From Acorus gramineus (taxonomy: Eukaryota > Streptophyta > Magnoliopsida > Acorales > Acoraceae): a DNA stretch of 64,000 nucleotides. This document shows, piece after piece, positions 34,797 to 47,400 of the stretch (within the stretch, counting starts at the first letter, position 1; each line of letters begins with the position of its first letter). The notes beneath the pieces are model-generated. The model did no database searches. It was not told the DNA's origin and saw only the letters and a list, made by a program, of their open reading frames with translations. A program made the translations under genes and the position numbers. The stretch is taken from positions 7,896,134-7,960,133 of the forward strand of contig CM060853.1 in the NCBI GenBank assembly GCA_030737835.1, in the 5' to 3' direction.

Positions 34797-35670
34797 AGAT
34801 CTGTAGTTCACACCGATTTTTTATTATTAAAAAAATTATACACTCTCTTATTAAAATATATGTTGTTATATGAATTGAAGTACGCACTGAAATACAATAG
34901 TGTTTTTTTTTTTTTGAAAAAATGAAATAAATTTCTTTATACGCTATGATAGAACTACATATACTATGATATCACAGTATATATTACGTTATCGTAGTGT
35001 ATCGAATTGCAGATGAGGCTGCAAAATAGATTGAGTGCATCAGCGCTCTTGTTCATATATGTATTCTCTTATTTACCCATGAGCACATAGTGTGAGTTTG
35101 GATGGTTTCATGGGCAAGCAATTGTCACCATCAAATGTTTTATCCTTCCCCTGAGTTCCTTTTAAGTTGGACTACAATTTGGTAGGCAAAGCAAGACCTA
35201 ATTTTGAAAGCAAACCCTAATTTCGAAATTAGTATACTATTGGCATAGAGGAGCTTCTTGAGCTTTTTATGTATTTTTGTCAATATTTTTACAATGGTAA
35301 TGTATATTTTGATTATTTTCAAACATGACCCAGAAAAGGAAAATGATATGCCAGGCCTTGTGTGCAGTTCCGTCCGTATGTCTTTTTTTTTTTAAAAAAA
35401 TATATATTCATCTACTGAAGTATATACTATTATAAAAAGTACAGTATACACTGAGATCCATTAGCATATTTTTTTTCTTTGAAAAATTCCATACACAAGC
35501 GATAGTGCAATTACACTCATCCATTAAAATATATACTGTTATAAAAAGTAAAATATAAACTGAGATCCATTAGTATAATTTTTTTTAAAAAAAAATTAAT
35601 TTCAGTTAGGGATAATCTTTAGAGTGCAGACGGGATTATAAAACAGACTGAGTGTATCAACACTCTTCAT
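34797..35670. repeat. Cluster of AT-rich repeats ending GAGTGTATCA(A/G)C(A/G)CTC
   Basis: Copies end at about 35050 (TTGAGTGCATCAGCGCTCTT) and 35666 (ACTGAGTGTATCAACACTCT). Two internal units near 35400-35480 and 35525-35590 share TATACTATTATAAAAAGTA and ACTGAGATCCATTAG. A (CA)n microsatellite (34765-34784) lies just upstream. Confidence 0.55.
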
Positions 35671-36094
35671 AAGACCTTTAGCCCATCAAATATGTGTGTC
35701 CTGTGAAGGCAACCTTACTCATGTTCAATGAAAGCCATCACTTCTATTACAATCCTTTTTTGTCCAATATGTGGTGGTCTCAATATAGTGGATGGATGAC
35801 ACTGCATGGATCAAATTTGTAAGGCCTTACTCTTCCATTTGTGCATTTATGATTTATGTCTCCCATATTAGACTCCACCCCAAGATTTCAAAAAGACCAA
35901 TATCTTGTTGGTGGGGCAAATTGACTCATTGCTTTTTCTTGATGGCTTCTCACACATTGGGAGGAGGAAATTGAAACTTTGGGAATATCAAGTGAACTCT
36001 CACATTTGTTATCACACCAAAAAAAAAAAAAAAACTCACATTTGTTATGATATAATTAACTACATCAATGGGGAAGAAGGGCATTTGCATGCAC

Positions 36095-36352
36095 ACACAT
36101 TCCAGTCATTTTTCAAACCCCAATTACAGCTCTCTATTCAGCATTAACATCATACACTTATATTAATAAGGTGTATATCCTGTTAGAAATGTTTCACATT
36201 TTCTATAAATAGATCAATACAATTTATTGAAGTATATAAATCATTTTTTAATAAAAGTATGCATCTCATTAGGTGAGATATACTATTTTTTTTAAAAAAA
36301 TCAAAACATGTGTGAACTGAAATTTGGATTGGAAAATGGATTATACATAACA
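36095..36352 (+). repeat. AT-rich TIR-MITE family, copy 2
   Basis: The left TIR region ATTCCAGTCATTTTTCAAAC and right region GGATTATACATAACATTC flank a body with TTTCACATTTTCTATAAATA and GCATCTCATTAGGTGAGATA. Confidence 0.6.
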
Positions 36353-36570
36353 TTCTCCTAATATGTATATTATTTCTAATTGATCAACCTTGGTTTTGTC
36401 TTGATCAATGGATAAAATAATTTTTTGTACTTCTATATGCATGAACAATTTTGATGATTATACATGCAAATCTTTTTAATATAAGTTAACACATCAACAT
36501 GAAAGAAAATTTTTCTTAAGCAAATAAAGAGCATATGATACGTGATTTTTTTTTAAGATGAATGGGCGCT

Positions 36571-36833
36571 GTTACACTCAGATTCGTTTCCAACCCCAAT
36601 TGCAATTCTATATGCGTCAATAGAAAATTAACGACACATATACTCACGTTAACCAATCATATGCTTCGAAAGAATTTTTTCACATTTTCTATGAATGCAT
36701 TCATACAATTCATTGGAGTATATACTTCATTTTTTATAAAAACATGTACCTCATTAGATGATGTATACTATTTTTTTAAAAATTAAAATACATGTAAACT
36801 GAAATTGAGACTGAAAATGGGACTGGACATAAC
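36571..36833 (+). mobile_element. AT-rich TIR-MITE family, best-preserved copy
   Basis: The left end GTTACACTCAGATTCGTTTC continues CAACCCCAATTGCAATT. The complement of the right end, GTTATGTCCAGTCCCATTTT, continues CAGTCTCAATTTCAGTTT. This is a 38-bp imperfect TIR around a 260-bp AT-rich body with no frame. Family by TIR is unassigned. Confidence 0.65.
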
Positions 36834-38248
36834 ATTATCCTAGATGAATTACTGGACTTGTTATTCCTTATCTTATGAATTTTATGTATTTTTCATATTT
36901 TACATATTATTTATGAATAATTACAATATCATTCATTACTTACTAATGTATTATTCAAAATTTTATTATCAACATGTTAAATTATTCATTTTTTGGAGGG
37001 TGAGTATTTTTTAAAATTTTCTATTCTAGGAGTAAGGCTGGTATGCATTGTTGAAGATACGAATCTCCATCAACCTATCAAAAATGGTTGCTTAACTATT
37101 GTTATATATATTTACATATTTTTTTGGATATTTTTACACTTGTTTCATATTATGTCACATTTAAACAGAGAGAAAAACTCAAGAAGTCATGCTCAAATTT
37201 CAAAATACTAAACTTCTTAAAACACAAGAGTACAACAAAAACAAGAGACTTTTTTCTGTGTTGGGGGGAGAGCACCTTTGCTTCACAAATTAACCACTGT
37301 AAAAAGCAAACCAAATATGTGACATCAAGTCTTTCTTTACATTATTTTATTTTTGATAAAAGGCCCCCCCATGTGATTCACATCTCAAAATAAACCCAAA
37401 TTGAATCACTGGTGTAATAAAGGTAAAAAAGAGCATATAATCTTGAAGCATCTTCAAATTCCACCAAGCTAAACAGAAAAACATTCCTGTAGCAAAACCA
37501 TGTGAAACAACTGTCGTGCATTTGTTACAACTTCTTTATATATATATATTTAAAAAATGTCATTTCAACCTAAACAAAGACAATCCTAGAATGCACGTGC
37601 ATGGGGCATTACATGATTCCCCATTTAAGTGATATCCAGAGCTTCTTCATTCACTGTGTCCATTAATTTTTTTTGGAAAAATTTGCATTAAGGACCTGGG
37701 TGTAATTTTCATGTTAATTAAGGAGTTGCATGCAATTATCCTCGGACCATTTTTAAACAAATATTTATGGATTAAATTGAGGGATTTATGCGATTTCAAA
37801 AAAGCGTTGTTACACAGTCTTTTTTACAACACAGGTTTACAATCTCATGTATTCTGTTAACTACTTACACTCACTCCAATATATACCATTTCATAGGTAA
37901 ATATAAAATATTATTGTGCAGCTTGAAAATATCTTATTTGTGTAGTGCCTGCCAAATAGTCTTTGATGTTCAAGTTAGAATATATTTCTTAGAGATCAAC
38001 AGTTGGTCATCATGTGATGTCTCTAGATAGTGATCAGTAACAAACTCCAATAAGAAAAATGATTTTTTTACCCATGAAGGTCACACCCTAAAAAGTTATT
38101 TTCCATGACATAGACTTGACGAGACTTATAAATTATTAATTGAAAAACAACTCTTCGGGGACATGGGGGTGATAGCAGAGATTTGATATTTTACCTAGGT
38201 CACACTTGAGGGGCTATTTTTCACAACCTTAGCCTGGTGGGACTCTAA
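36834..38248. other. Intergenic DNA between bL21c and O-fucosyltransferase
   Basis: AT-rich, with no coding signal or bounded element recognised. A poly-A/T-rich stretch near 37530-37560 and short open frames (36993-37393) lack similarity. Confidence 0.45.
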
Positions 38249-38833
38249 GGGCTAGTTTGACGAGGGGTTAAGTGGTGAGATAAGAGATAATTATGAGTAT
38301 TAGTGAAGAAAATGACAACTAATCCTGTTTGGTATAAAAAAATAATCAAGATAAAATACGGACAATTGTTTTGATTTTGAAATGAAAATGAGAATTTTTT
38401 ATTCCACCTAAAGACTTAAATGCTTAAATAACATTTATTCTCACTTTTTATCCTAATTTTCCTAAACATGAATATGACCAAAATAGATGGACTTTTTATC
38501 ATATAAATTAGGACAACTTATCCTCAAAATCTTAATCTCTTGTCAAACTCATCCTAGGTTAAGATTTTGATAATAAGTTATTTTAATTTTAGAGAATAAA
38601 AAATCCATCAATTTTGTTCATATTTATATTTGTCGAAATTATGATAAAAAGTGGGGATAAATGCTATCTCAGTCTTTAAGTGGAACAACATATCTCCATT
38701 TTGATTTTAAAATTGGAACAATTGTCCGCAGTTTATCCCGATTATTTTTTATATTAAATGAGGATAAGTTGTCCCCCTACTTACTTATCTTCATAATTAT
38801 CCATTATCCCATCACTTATCCCCTCGTCAAACC
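38249..38833. mobile_element. Foldback MITE, Harbinger-like (TAA target duplication)
   Basis: Ends GGGCTAGTTTGACGAGGGG and CCCCTCGTCAAACC are inverted, flanked by TAA at 38246-38248 and 38834-38836. The two halves are inverted copies over nearly their whole length (for example TTATCATATAAATTAGGACA-type sequence on both sides of a centre near 38555), so the element could fold into one long hairpin. Confidence 0.8.
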
Positions 38834-38869
38834 TAAAGAACTAAAAAAAAAAGTTTTTTTTTATTTTTA

Positions 38870-39120
38870 AGTCCCCATAAACTATATTATTTAGTGATCG
38901 ATCCCTCACTTTTTCATATTTCAGTTTAAGTTCCCAGATTTAAAAGATACGCTCCTTTTAGTCCCTCATAGGGTATAAAAAGAAAACCAAATAATTTAAA
39001 GATAGTTCCTCCTATGGACTAATAAAAAAACATATGCTTTAAATCTATGAACTTAAATTAAAATATGAAAAAGTGAATGATCGATCAATTATTTTAAGAG
39101 AACTAAAACCCCACCCCCCA
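38870..39120. mobile_element. Short inverted-repeat element next to the foldback MITE
   Basis: The left arm includes TGATCGATCCCTCACTTTTT and TTTAAGTTCCCAGATTTAAA; the right arm includes their inverse (GCTTTAAATCTATGAACTTA, AAAAAGTGAATGATCGATCA). Arms of about 60 bp, total about 250 bp, no frame. Confidence 0.6.
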
Positions 39121-40592
39121 AAAAAAAATAAAAAACACTCACCAACGACACATTACACACTGAGAGATCTCGTTATTTTATTCTCTGACAATTATTGTAA
39201 CAGGATTATTGATTGACCCATCACACAGTGTTAATAATAAATAAATAATTCTAATATATCCAGGGACCCACCATATCAAATAAGCACAAAATTCATGTCT
39301 CAAGTGCCACCTAAACATTCCAATTGACTACCTTGGCTTATTTTCAAATCCAGCCGCGTAGGATCACGAGACTATAATATAAAATATTTATATATAAATC
39401 ATTTGTCACTTGTCGCACATGACTCGCATTAATAAGTTCATATTCATTCATTCATATATAATTTAATATAAAGTTGCATTCAATTGTGGGTTTTTTTTTT
39501 TTTGTGAGAATTGAAAACGAGTCCTGTTTAAGAATTTTTTTTTATAAGTCCTTGTAATAAGAAATAAGGGTAAAGATTTAAAACAAAAATATTTCACTCA
39601 AACTAGTAAGAAAAATAGCATAAAATTTGTCCAAAAAAACTCATCCAAAATGACAAGACGACTGCTACATGCACTTTGATGATGAAGTCAGAAAGATAAT
39701 CCCAGATGGATCTAATATCGCTCACTCACATTTTTTCATACCCTGTTTTGTGAGGGGTGTCCTTTTATTCATGGGTGTTAACATTTTAATATCTTTTACG
39801 TGATTGTTAATTTGTCATGTAAAAAATTCAGATACCTTTATTAACTTAGTAAAAAATAATAGTTAGAGTTCAGTTAAGTGAACAAATAGCAACCATTGGA
39901 TCCAAGAATTGACAAAAATATATGTGCACGAATGAACTATCGCTTGTATTCTCGATCACTCATTAGGTATGTATGCCTTACTCTTTTTCCATAATTTTAT
40001 CCTCTATATGCAAAACTCTACTTGCCCCGCATAAGCTTAACCCTATGATTTAATAATATTAACAATTGAATCTCAGAATGAAAAATTTTCTTTATCAAAT
40101 ACATGTCATATGAAGTTTGGACACAAGTAATCATTTCAGATGGAGTCAAATTTTTTTCCTCCACATTATACACAGACATTAAATTGGTATATGATTGGAC
40201 CTATTGATGGACTTTACCAACACTTTTATTTGTTTTCTAATTTTTTACAAGTCATTTATTTGACAATTATTATCCTTCAACATTTTCCCTATTTTCTTCT
40301 TCTTCGAATATGCATAATTGCATGGGTCACACCATTTCCTATTCTGATGATCACAATACTATCCCCTTTTTGGAAGATTCCATAATAGGAAAAAAATATC
40401 ATCATTTCTATATTAATCAGAACATGCTATCCCCATTTTTGAAAGAATCTATAACAGAAAAGGCTATAAAATTGTTTATTTTTAGCCTCCAACATACTTA
40501 CTAATTCGGATCATTTTTGAATCACAATTAAAAAAATAACAAATTGATTAAAAAATAATCAAATTTAGGAAATCTACTAACAATCAGTTTTT
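39121..40592. other. Intergenic AT-rich DNA
   Basis: No gene or bounded element recognised. The 40140-40504 frames lack domain similarity. Confidence 0.45.
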
Positions 40593-40908
40593 CCATGAAA
40601 GTTCATTTTGTTAACTCTTAAAATATAAAAATTATAATATGAAATTATAATATCCATTTAGAACCGAATTATCTAAAATTATATTTTGGCAAATCAAAAT
40701 CAGATTTACAATCAGTTTTAGATGGGCACAAGTCACTTTTTAGGGATAAACCATGAAAGTTCATTTTGTTAACTCTTAAAATATAAAAATTATAATATGA
40801 AATTATAATATCCATTTAGAACCGAATTATCTAAAATTATATTTTGGCAAATCAAAATCAGATTTACAATCAGTTTTAGATGGGCACAAGTCACTTTTTA
40901 GGGATAAA
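40593..40908 (+). repeat. Identical 158-bp tandem duplication
   Basis: The unit from CCATGAAAGTTCATTTTGTT to CACTTTTTAGGGATAAA occurs twice head to tail (40593-40750 and 40751-40908). No difference is visible by eye. A partial third start (ATGAAAGTTTTGTTCA) follows. Identity implies a very recent event or an assembly duplication. Confidence 0.9.
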
Positions 40909-41479
40909 ATATGAAAGTTTTGTTCATCAAGGACTAAAATGTAATTTTGCACATAAAATTTCTCTTAGTCACACACAATTAAACATGCATTCATCTCCAA
41001 TTAATACTCCTGTATATTTGTTTTATATCATTGCAAGTAACATATTTATTTGTATAGTATTCAAATATTTCTCAATAAAAGATGGGTCAATTTGTCACAA
41101 TTTTTAAACTTAACGGTTGCAAATTAAAATAATAATATAATCCAATCTCATCTAATCTTTCAACAACAGCAATAATGTAAATAATTGATCATGTTTTAGA
41201 TATCAATTTACATATCAACAGCTAATAATGGAATAGTTTTTTTATGTTTAAGATATAAATTCTATGGAATTGGATGAATTAAATATAAATATTTTTTCAG
41301 CAATATAATTGTTTTTCATGAGATAAATATGTAAAAAGAGAAATAAAGATATTTTGGAGTTTTATATAACCTTAGCAGTATTAATAAGAATATTTATAAA
41401 AAATATGATAGAAACATTTTAGTTTAGAACGTCATAATAATATAAAACTAAATAGGTTATATTTAATGGCATAAAACTA

Positions 41480-41900
41480 AAAAGTCTTGAGCTCAACCCC
41501 ACATAGAGCGCACTGAATTCGATCATTTGGCCTCTTTGCACGATACAACCCCTGAGGGAGCATTCCTGAAAGAGAAGCCCCACGAAGAACTTCACCTTGG
41601 TAGGGATTTTTGGGTGCCATATTTGTGTGTACTTGGTACCGATGGAGGGAACTAGAGGGGAGGTCTATCCTCCATCAAGTATATAACGACTTGACTGTGA
41701 ACTCCTTCATCGGTGTAGGTGCCCATTGCACCTGATTTACGGCCTCACTAAAGTCCCCCCCCCCCCCCCAAGAGGTCAGTAGGTCAAGGAGGGTGGCGAG
41801 CTAGGCTGATTCTGTCGTCGAAAACCAGTTTCATCGCAGTCTGATCTCCCACCTATGTAGTAAGCCTGTGTCAATACAAATCCCGTGAGTGATTCAGAAC
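41480..41900. other. GC-richer unexplained island with poly-C run
   Basis: About 420 bp stand out from the AT-rich surroundings, with a run of about 15 C at 41755-41769. It has motifs such as GAGCTCAACCCCACATAGAG, GATGGAGGGAACTAGAGG and GTCAGTAGGTCAAGGAGGGT. I find no long frame, tRNA or TIR. It may be a fragment of an unidentified transposon. Confidence 0.4.
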
Positions 41901-42199
41901 ATGTCTAGGACAACTTTAACATGAATTTATATGAAATTAATTGAATTTAGATGAAAAACTTACATTTAAGCGAAATGAGCCCTAATCAGCCTATTATCAG
42001 ATTTTTTTTTTAATTTGTCACACAAAGATCCGAAATCATTGCATTACAAAAAAAAATAAAAAATAAAAAAAGGACCAATCACGTAATGCCACGTCAGCCT
42101 AATCAATCAGTCCTTATTTTCTGGCCAAGACATGATCCAATCTTTCACTAATCAGTCTATCCGAGTCACCCTCTCTTCAAATAAAATATCTTTTTTTTT

Positions 42200-42900
42200 G
42201 GGGAAAAATCCATACAACCCCCTGTGAAACTGCCCGGAATTCATATAACCTCCTCACTTTTCTTGAAATCTATATAAACCCCTGAAAACATTTATGTAAA
42301 TCCAAATAATCCCCGAATAAAATTTCAATAGATGAAGAATATTTTATTAATTTTCTGTTTGTTTAACCCTGTAATGTGTTAAAAACGTAAAAAATTATCT
42401 GTGAATGACGATTTTACCCTTCCAGATAAAGTTTTATAATATATAAAAATCTATTCAGATGGATAAAATTGTCATTTATATAAGTTTTTTTATATTTTTA
42501 ACACATTAGTATATTGTGTTTTCAGCCATGGTTAATCAAACATAATATTTGCATAATATTTTTTATATGTCAACAGAAGTTTAATTGTGTTGATGGTTCT
42601 TTTGTTTTTGTTGTGTTTGGGTTTCCTTTCCTGGAGATTTGGTCGATTTTGTAGGTTCATCGTCCCTTTGATTGTTCTTTTGCTTTTATTTGGCTTTCTT
42701 TATGTATTTTGCATTTTGGCTCTTGCCTTTTATTAATACAAAGGTGATCGTCTATCTTTCAGTAAAAAAAAAAAAGGAGTTGATTCTGGAGGTTATTTGG
42801 ATTTGCATAAGTATTTTGAGGGAATTATATGGCTTTTAAGAAAAGTCAGGGGATTATATAGATTTTGAGCAGTTTATAGGGGTTATTTGGATTTTCCCCC
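42200..42900. mobile_element. Long-TIR element, copy A (with nested LINE tail)
   Basis: The left end GGGGAAAAATCCATACAACC and the complement of the right end GGGGGAAAATCCAAATAACC continue as inverted repeats for about 100 bp (CCCTGTGAAACTGCCC against CCTATAAACTGCTC; AAATCTATATA; CTTTTCTT). A second copy is at 56854-57360. The interior shares AATGTGTTAAAAA, GAATATT and TTTTATAATATAT motifs with copy B. The superfamily is uncertain, as no clean target duplication was seen. Confidence 0.75.
42596..42775 (+). mobile_element. LINE 3' tail nested in copy A
   Basis: A T-rich 3' UTR-like segment ends TTATTAATACAAAGGTGATC, CTTTCAGT and A12. It resembles the tail of the 9.7-10.6 kb LINE (TAATACAAGGGCGAATGCC). 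Copy B at 56.9 kb lacks it. A possible short duplication is GTTGAT on each side. Confidence 0.6.
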
Positions 42901-43775
42901 TTTTAATCTATGACGACTAACCATTCCCACCAAGTACAAAACAAAAACAACCAAAAATTATATTTTGATCCTCCAAAAAAACCGAAATCAGAGTCATCCT
43001 TTAAAAAATAGATTTTTATCATTTTATTAGGCTTGTCAAATATCTAAAATATCTGCACCCACATTGAATATGAATAACTAAAAAAATTATCAGATATTCA
43101 AATATCAAGAAAACAGATAAAAATATCAAGATATTAGCTTCAACAAATATCCCAATTGAGCATATGTTATAAATTTTATATTTTGTTTTATACTCTTTAA
43201 ATTGAACTACCTTGTATGATAATAATAAAATCATATTTAAATTTAAATAACTCTGTATTACTCAAAGCAATGTTTAAATTGAGAAATGTTAATTATTAAA
43301 AAAAAGAATATCCTTACACCTCAAATCTGATCTGAATTAAAAAATTAATACATTGCATTACCTGAAATAGATTTGCATTCTAAAATAGATAATTATAAAG
43401 AGAATTTATGTTTGATATAAATTTTTCTTATTCAATCATCATTATTTTTGTGTTTAAGTGCAAGCTGCACAATGCATTTATATGCTATTTCACCCCCTCT
43501 TAGGAATTACTATTATAATTTATATTAACTCATCCGAGTATAACTGTCAACCCCATTTATTTCAAGAATAAGAGTGCATAAAGTGAGAATAAACTTCATC
43601 CTAAAAAACATGTTTGTTTATTATGGATAACCGCAATAGTTATGCTTAAATAAGTTAGAACAATCTTGACTATTATAAGAAGATAAATATAATTTTTTTA
43701 CTTATACATCCAAATCTATAACTACGTACTGAAAGACGAAAACTTACCAATATAACAAAAAAAAAAAAGAGTTTT

Positions 43776-44027
43776 GTTATACAGTTTTGTTTTCAGCCTC
43801 AATTCCAGTCTCATATGTGTCAGATAGAAAATCACCATAGCATATACGCACATTACCGATATATATGCTTCGATAATTTTTTTTCATATTTTTTATAAAT
43901 GCATCTATGTAATTTATTAGAATATATGTTTTATTTTTTATATAAACATGTACTTCATTATATAAGATATATTATTTTTAAAAAATTTAAAATAGAATTG
44001 CGACTAGAATAAAGACTGTACGTAATA
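43776..44027 (+). mobile_element. AT-rich TIR-MITE family, copy 4
   Basis: The left TIR GTTATACAGTTTTGTTTTCA and the complement of the right TIR ATTACGTACAGTCTTTATTC match the 36.57-kb copy. The body has CATATACGCACATTACCGA, ATATGCTTCGATAATTTT and ACATGTACTTCATTATATAA. Confidence 0.6.
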
Positions 44028-44303
44028 TTATCCAATTGAAAAATCATCCAATTCTTTCCTTTATAACCATTATTCTCTGATATCAACAGAACCTGCGATC
44101 CAAGGGCTTTTGTGGGGGTTTCACCAAAATACGAGGGTCTTTCTGAAATAAGTCCCACACAAACATTTGCAAAAAACCCCAAAATAAATTCCCCCTCTTC
44201 AAAAACAGCCCCACCGTAAACCTCTGCTTCACTGTCTCTCTCTCTGAATCAATGCTTCTTTCTTTCAAAGCTTCCCAACTGTACAAACACAAACAATCTC
44301 CAC

Positions 44304-44312
44304 TATAAATAA
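44304..44312 (+). promoter_or_regulatory. TATA box of the O-fucosyltransferase gene
   Basis: TATAAATAA lies about 95 bp upstream of the ATG at 44403, a suitable distance for a short leader. The region between is A/C-rich. Confidence 0.55.
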
Positions 44313-44402
44313 TACCCAAAAAAACCCTCTCAAAATCACAAAACACACAATGCGACGACGACCCAATCAGATCTCCGGACCCCCCTGAGTAGTGAATCCC
44401 CC

Positions 44403-47400
44403 ATGAACGGCGACACCTCTCCGGCGACCTCCCCCCGCCACCGCCGCCCCAAGCATCCCTCCGCCTTCGGCGGCGGCGGTGGCGGGGTCGGCGGTGGAGG
44501 AGGGATTCGGGGGGCGAGGAAGTCATTCTCGTCGGCGGAGAGGTTCCTGTACTGCCTGTTCTTGAGGGCGCTGAAGAGGCGGGGGTGGCTTCTGCTGGTG
44601 CCGGTGGTGTACGTGGCGGGGATGCTGTTCTACATGGGGGGGAGGATCGATGGGCCCGTTAGGGTTTCGGTGATCCAGCGGAGGGAGCCGCCGGGATCCG
44701 CTTATAGGAGTCCCCTTGTGTTCGAGCGGCTGTTGCCGTACATGGAGGGCGGCCATGGCAACTCTTCGAATGCGGTATCTCTCACTCCCTCTCTCTCTCT
44801 GTCTGGTTGTCTGAGGTGGTGGTGGTGTTTTTGAAACTTTTTGTTCTTTTATTGGATGGGTTTATCAGTTTAAGTGATTTCTTGATGAATTGGTTGAAAG
44901 AGAGATTTTGGTGGGAACTGTTGGAGATGGTTGGTGAGAGTCCAACTGACAAACATATGAAAAATCGGGGGTTGTTAAAAAGTTCATAATTTGTTGTATG
45001 TTGACACGCCAGAGGATTTTTTTTTTGTTTGAAAAGATTCAAGATTTGGCTAAAATGTTGAGGGAGACTAGATTTTGAGATCTGTGTGGTATGGGATGAA
45101 TGAGCTTGCATTCATCATTCCAATGCAGTATGGTCTCTCTCTCTCTCTCTCTCTCTCTGTTTTTGAAGTTTTTTTTTTTTGGTTTGATGGGTTCATGTGT
45201 TTTCTTGCTTATTGAACTAAATGAAAAAATTACTTGCCAAGAACTGTTGTTAAAGATTCAAGATTTGGATTAAATGTTGAGGGACTCTAGATTCTGAGAT
45301 CTGCTTGGCATGGGTATGAGCTTGCATACATTTATGCCTCAAATTTGGGCACTGATTGTTTCTTGGAGGACGAGATGTCAAAATTCAAAGAGGTGCTTTT
45401 TTTTTTTTTTTTGAGAAAACTTCTCTGATATAGAAGGTAACTGTTATGGGATAAGACAGTTGGGCACTAGCCGCTATAGTGGATTTGGAGTTTGAATGAT
45501 GGCTGATGGGCTGTCTTTATCTAGTTAGTGGGTGTGGATTTAGGATCTTATTTAGAAGTTTAGTAGTGATTCTTCAGCAATGAAAGAATGTGGAAAAAGT
45601 AAAGGGAATGGAAACATAGTGGGGGACTTAATGGTAGAGCAGGAGGATGACATGCGTAGTGCTAGTATTTTGGATGTGGTTGGTGAGGTTGTGGTAGTCC
45701 TTGCTAGCCTAATGTGATTTTTGGTGGTGGGTGTGTGTATGTTTATGGATGGGTTTTATGGTAGAGAACTGCTTATGTGGCGGATAAGAGTCTGAAATGG
45801 TAGAATGTGACTAGAGGCATAAGGAAGTGTGAGGTAGGTGGATGCCTGGATTTCTTAGTCAATGCTCTGAGGTGTTAATCATGTCAACCTATTGTTGAAG
45901 ATTAGAGTGAGGACAAAGTTAAAGTGTGCCAACGTGAGAAGAAGAATTGACTATCAATTACAACAAACATATGAAGTGTTTGATTTTGAATTTTGATCCA
46001 AATCATGGCCTGATGAGTTCAAAGGAAACTTTGGTGGATGCTTGTTTGAGGATTTGGATCCTCTGTGGTATGCTACAAGGAACTACCATGTAGAAACCAA
46101 TGAGGAGGCACCACGTAAGCTGAATGCATTGTGAAACCCAAAACAAAAAGACTCTTAGCAGTAAGAGTCTATTCAAATATATTTGTTAACTTTCCCCCCC
46201 CTCATTGGTTGTTACAGGGTGTCCTCTATAGTAGATCACAGAGGATCCAATCCCCTTGTTTGGTAACTTACACAATCACAGTAGGTTGACATCCACAGTT
46301 GCTTTTGTAGAAAACTATGTTCTCTTAACACTGTCGGTGTCAATATCCAATAGTGTAGCCTTTTTGCAGCCTTGCATAAGCTCCAAAATATGGCCAATTC
46401 AAAGATGATCTCCAATTTATATTGAATTTTGGAAAGGGATTCTAAGGCTGCATTTGGAAACATGTTTGAGTGTGATTTTGCTTTCTAAAAAAGCGAAAAA
46501 TGCAAACGTGTTTTCGAATGCCTCAGCAAAAGAAAACGTAATTAAAATGTTTGTTACAACTTTTAGTACAAAAAGTATGCTTTTTAAAATGTGCAGAAAG
46601 TGAGCTTCCTAGGAATCGAGTTTATTTAAGCCACTTTATTTAAAATCATATTTTCCTAACGTGTTTACAAGCGCACCCCAAGTCTGTTATTTTATAAATT
46701 AGTGGTAGGGACCCTTTTAGAGATGCATGAATGGTAATTTCCTTGCAGATGTGTAAAAACATTCCGGAAATTTATTTTTGTTCGATGGATGGATGCGCAA
46801 TAATGTATGTAAGGTTGCAAAGTCTTTGAAAACCCAGTATAAAGCTATACACAGTGTCTATGTTACAAGCGTTGAACTGTTTGCAGTGTGCAAATATCCC
46901 TGGTAGCATTGTGGTGTGGATTTATATAGGGCCAAAGCATCTGTGTCAGATAGATGCCCACATTTTGTCACCAAAACCACATACTTCCTGGACACTCCTT
47001 GAGGCAACAAGCTGCATTGGATCATATACTTTATGTTGTTGTGTCATCATTGAAACATGATTTATGTAATATTATCTTCGGATCTGTATTATGCAGTACG
47101 TTGATAATGACCTCATCACCTCATAAGCCTAGACATAGTATGATATGAACAAAAATGGGCTTGGCACATGTATGCTTTTTTGTATTGATTCGTTGATAGT
47201 TGATATTGTTATTTTACATAGATTATTTAGTGTATCAGAGCATGTCCTGATTATTTGAAAATGCTGAGCTGTTCTCCTGTGTCAGTGTCATTTGTATCCA
47301 TAACCTGTACCAAATTAAAGTATTCTTCTTTGGCTGGTCTTTCTTCATCCACTGCATATAAGGATTTCCACGAGATAGGTCAGGTCAAATGAACCTGGAT

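Noticed and set aside
44523-44756. 77-codon minus-strand frame opposite the O-fucosyltransferase first exon
   Set aside because: Antisense shadow of a GC-rich true exon.
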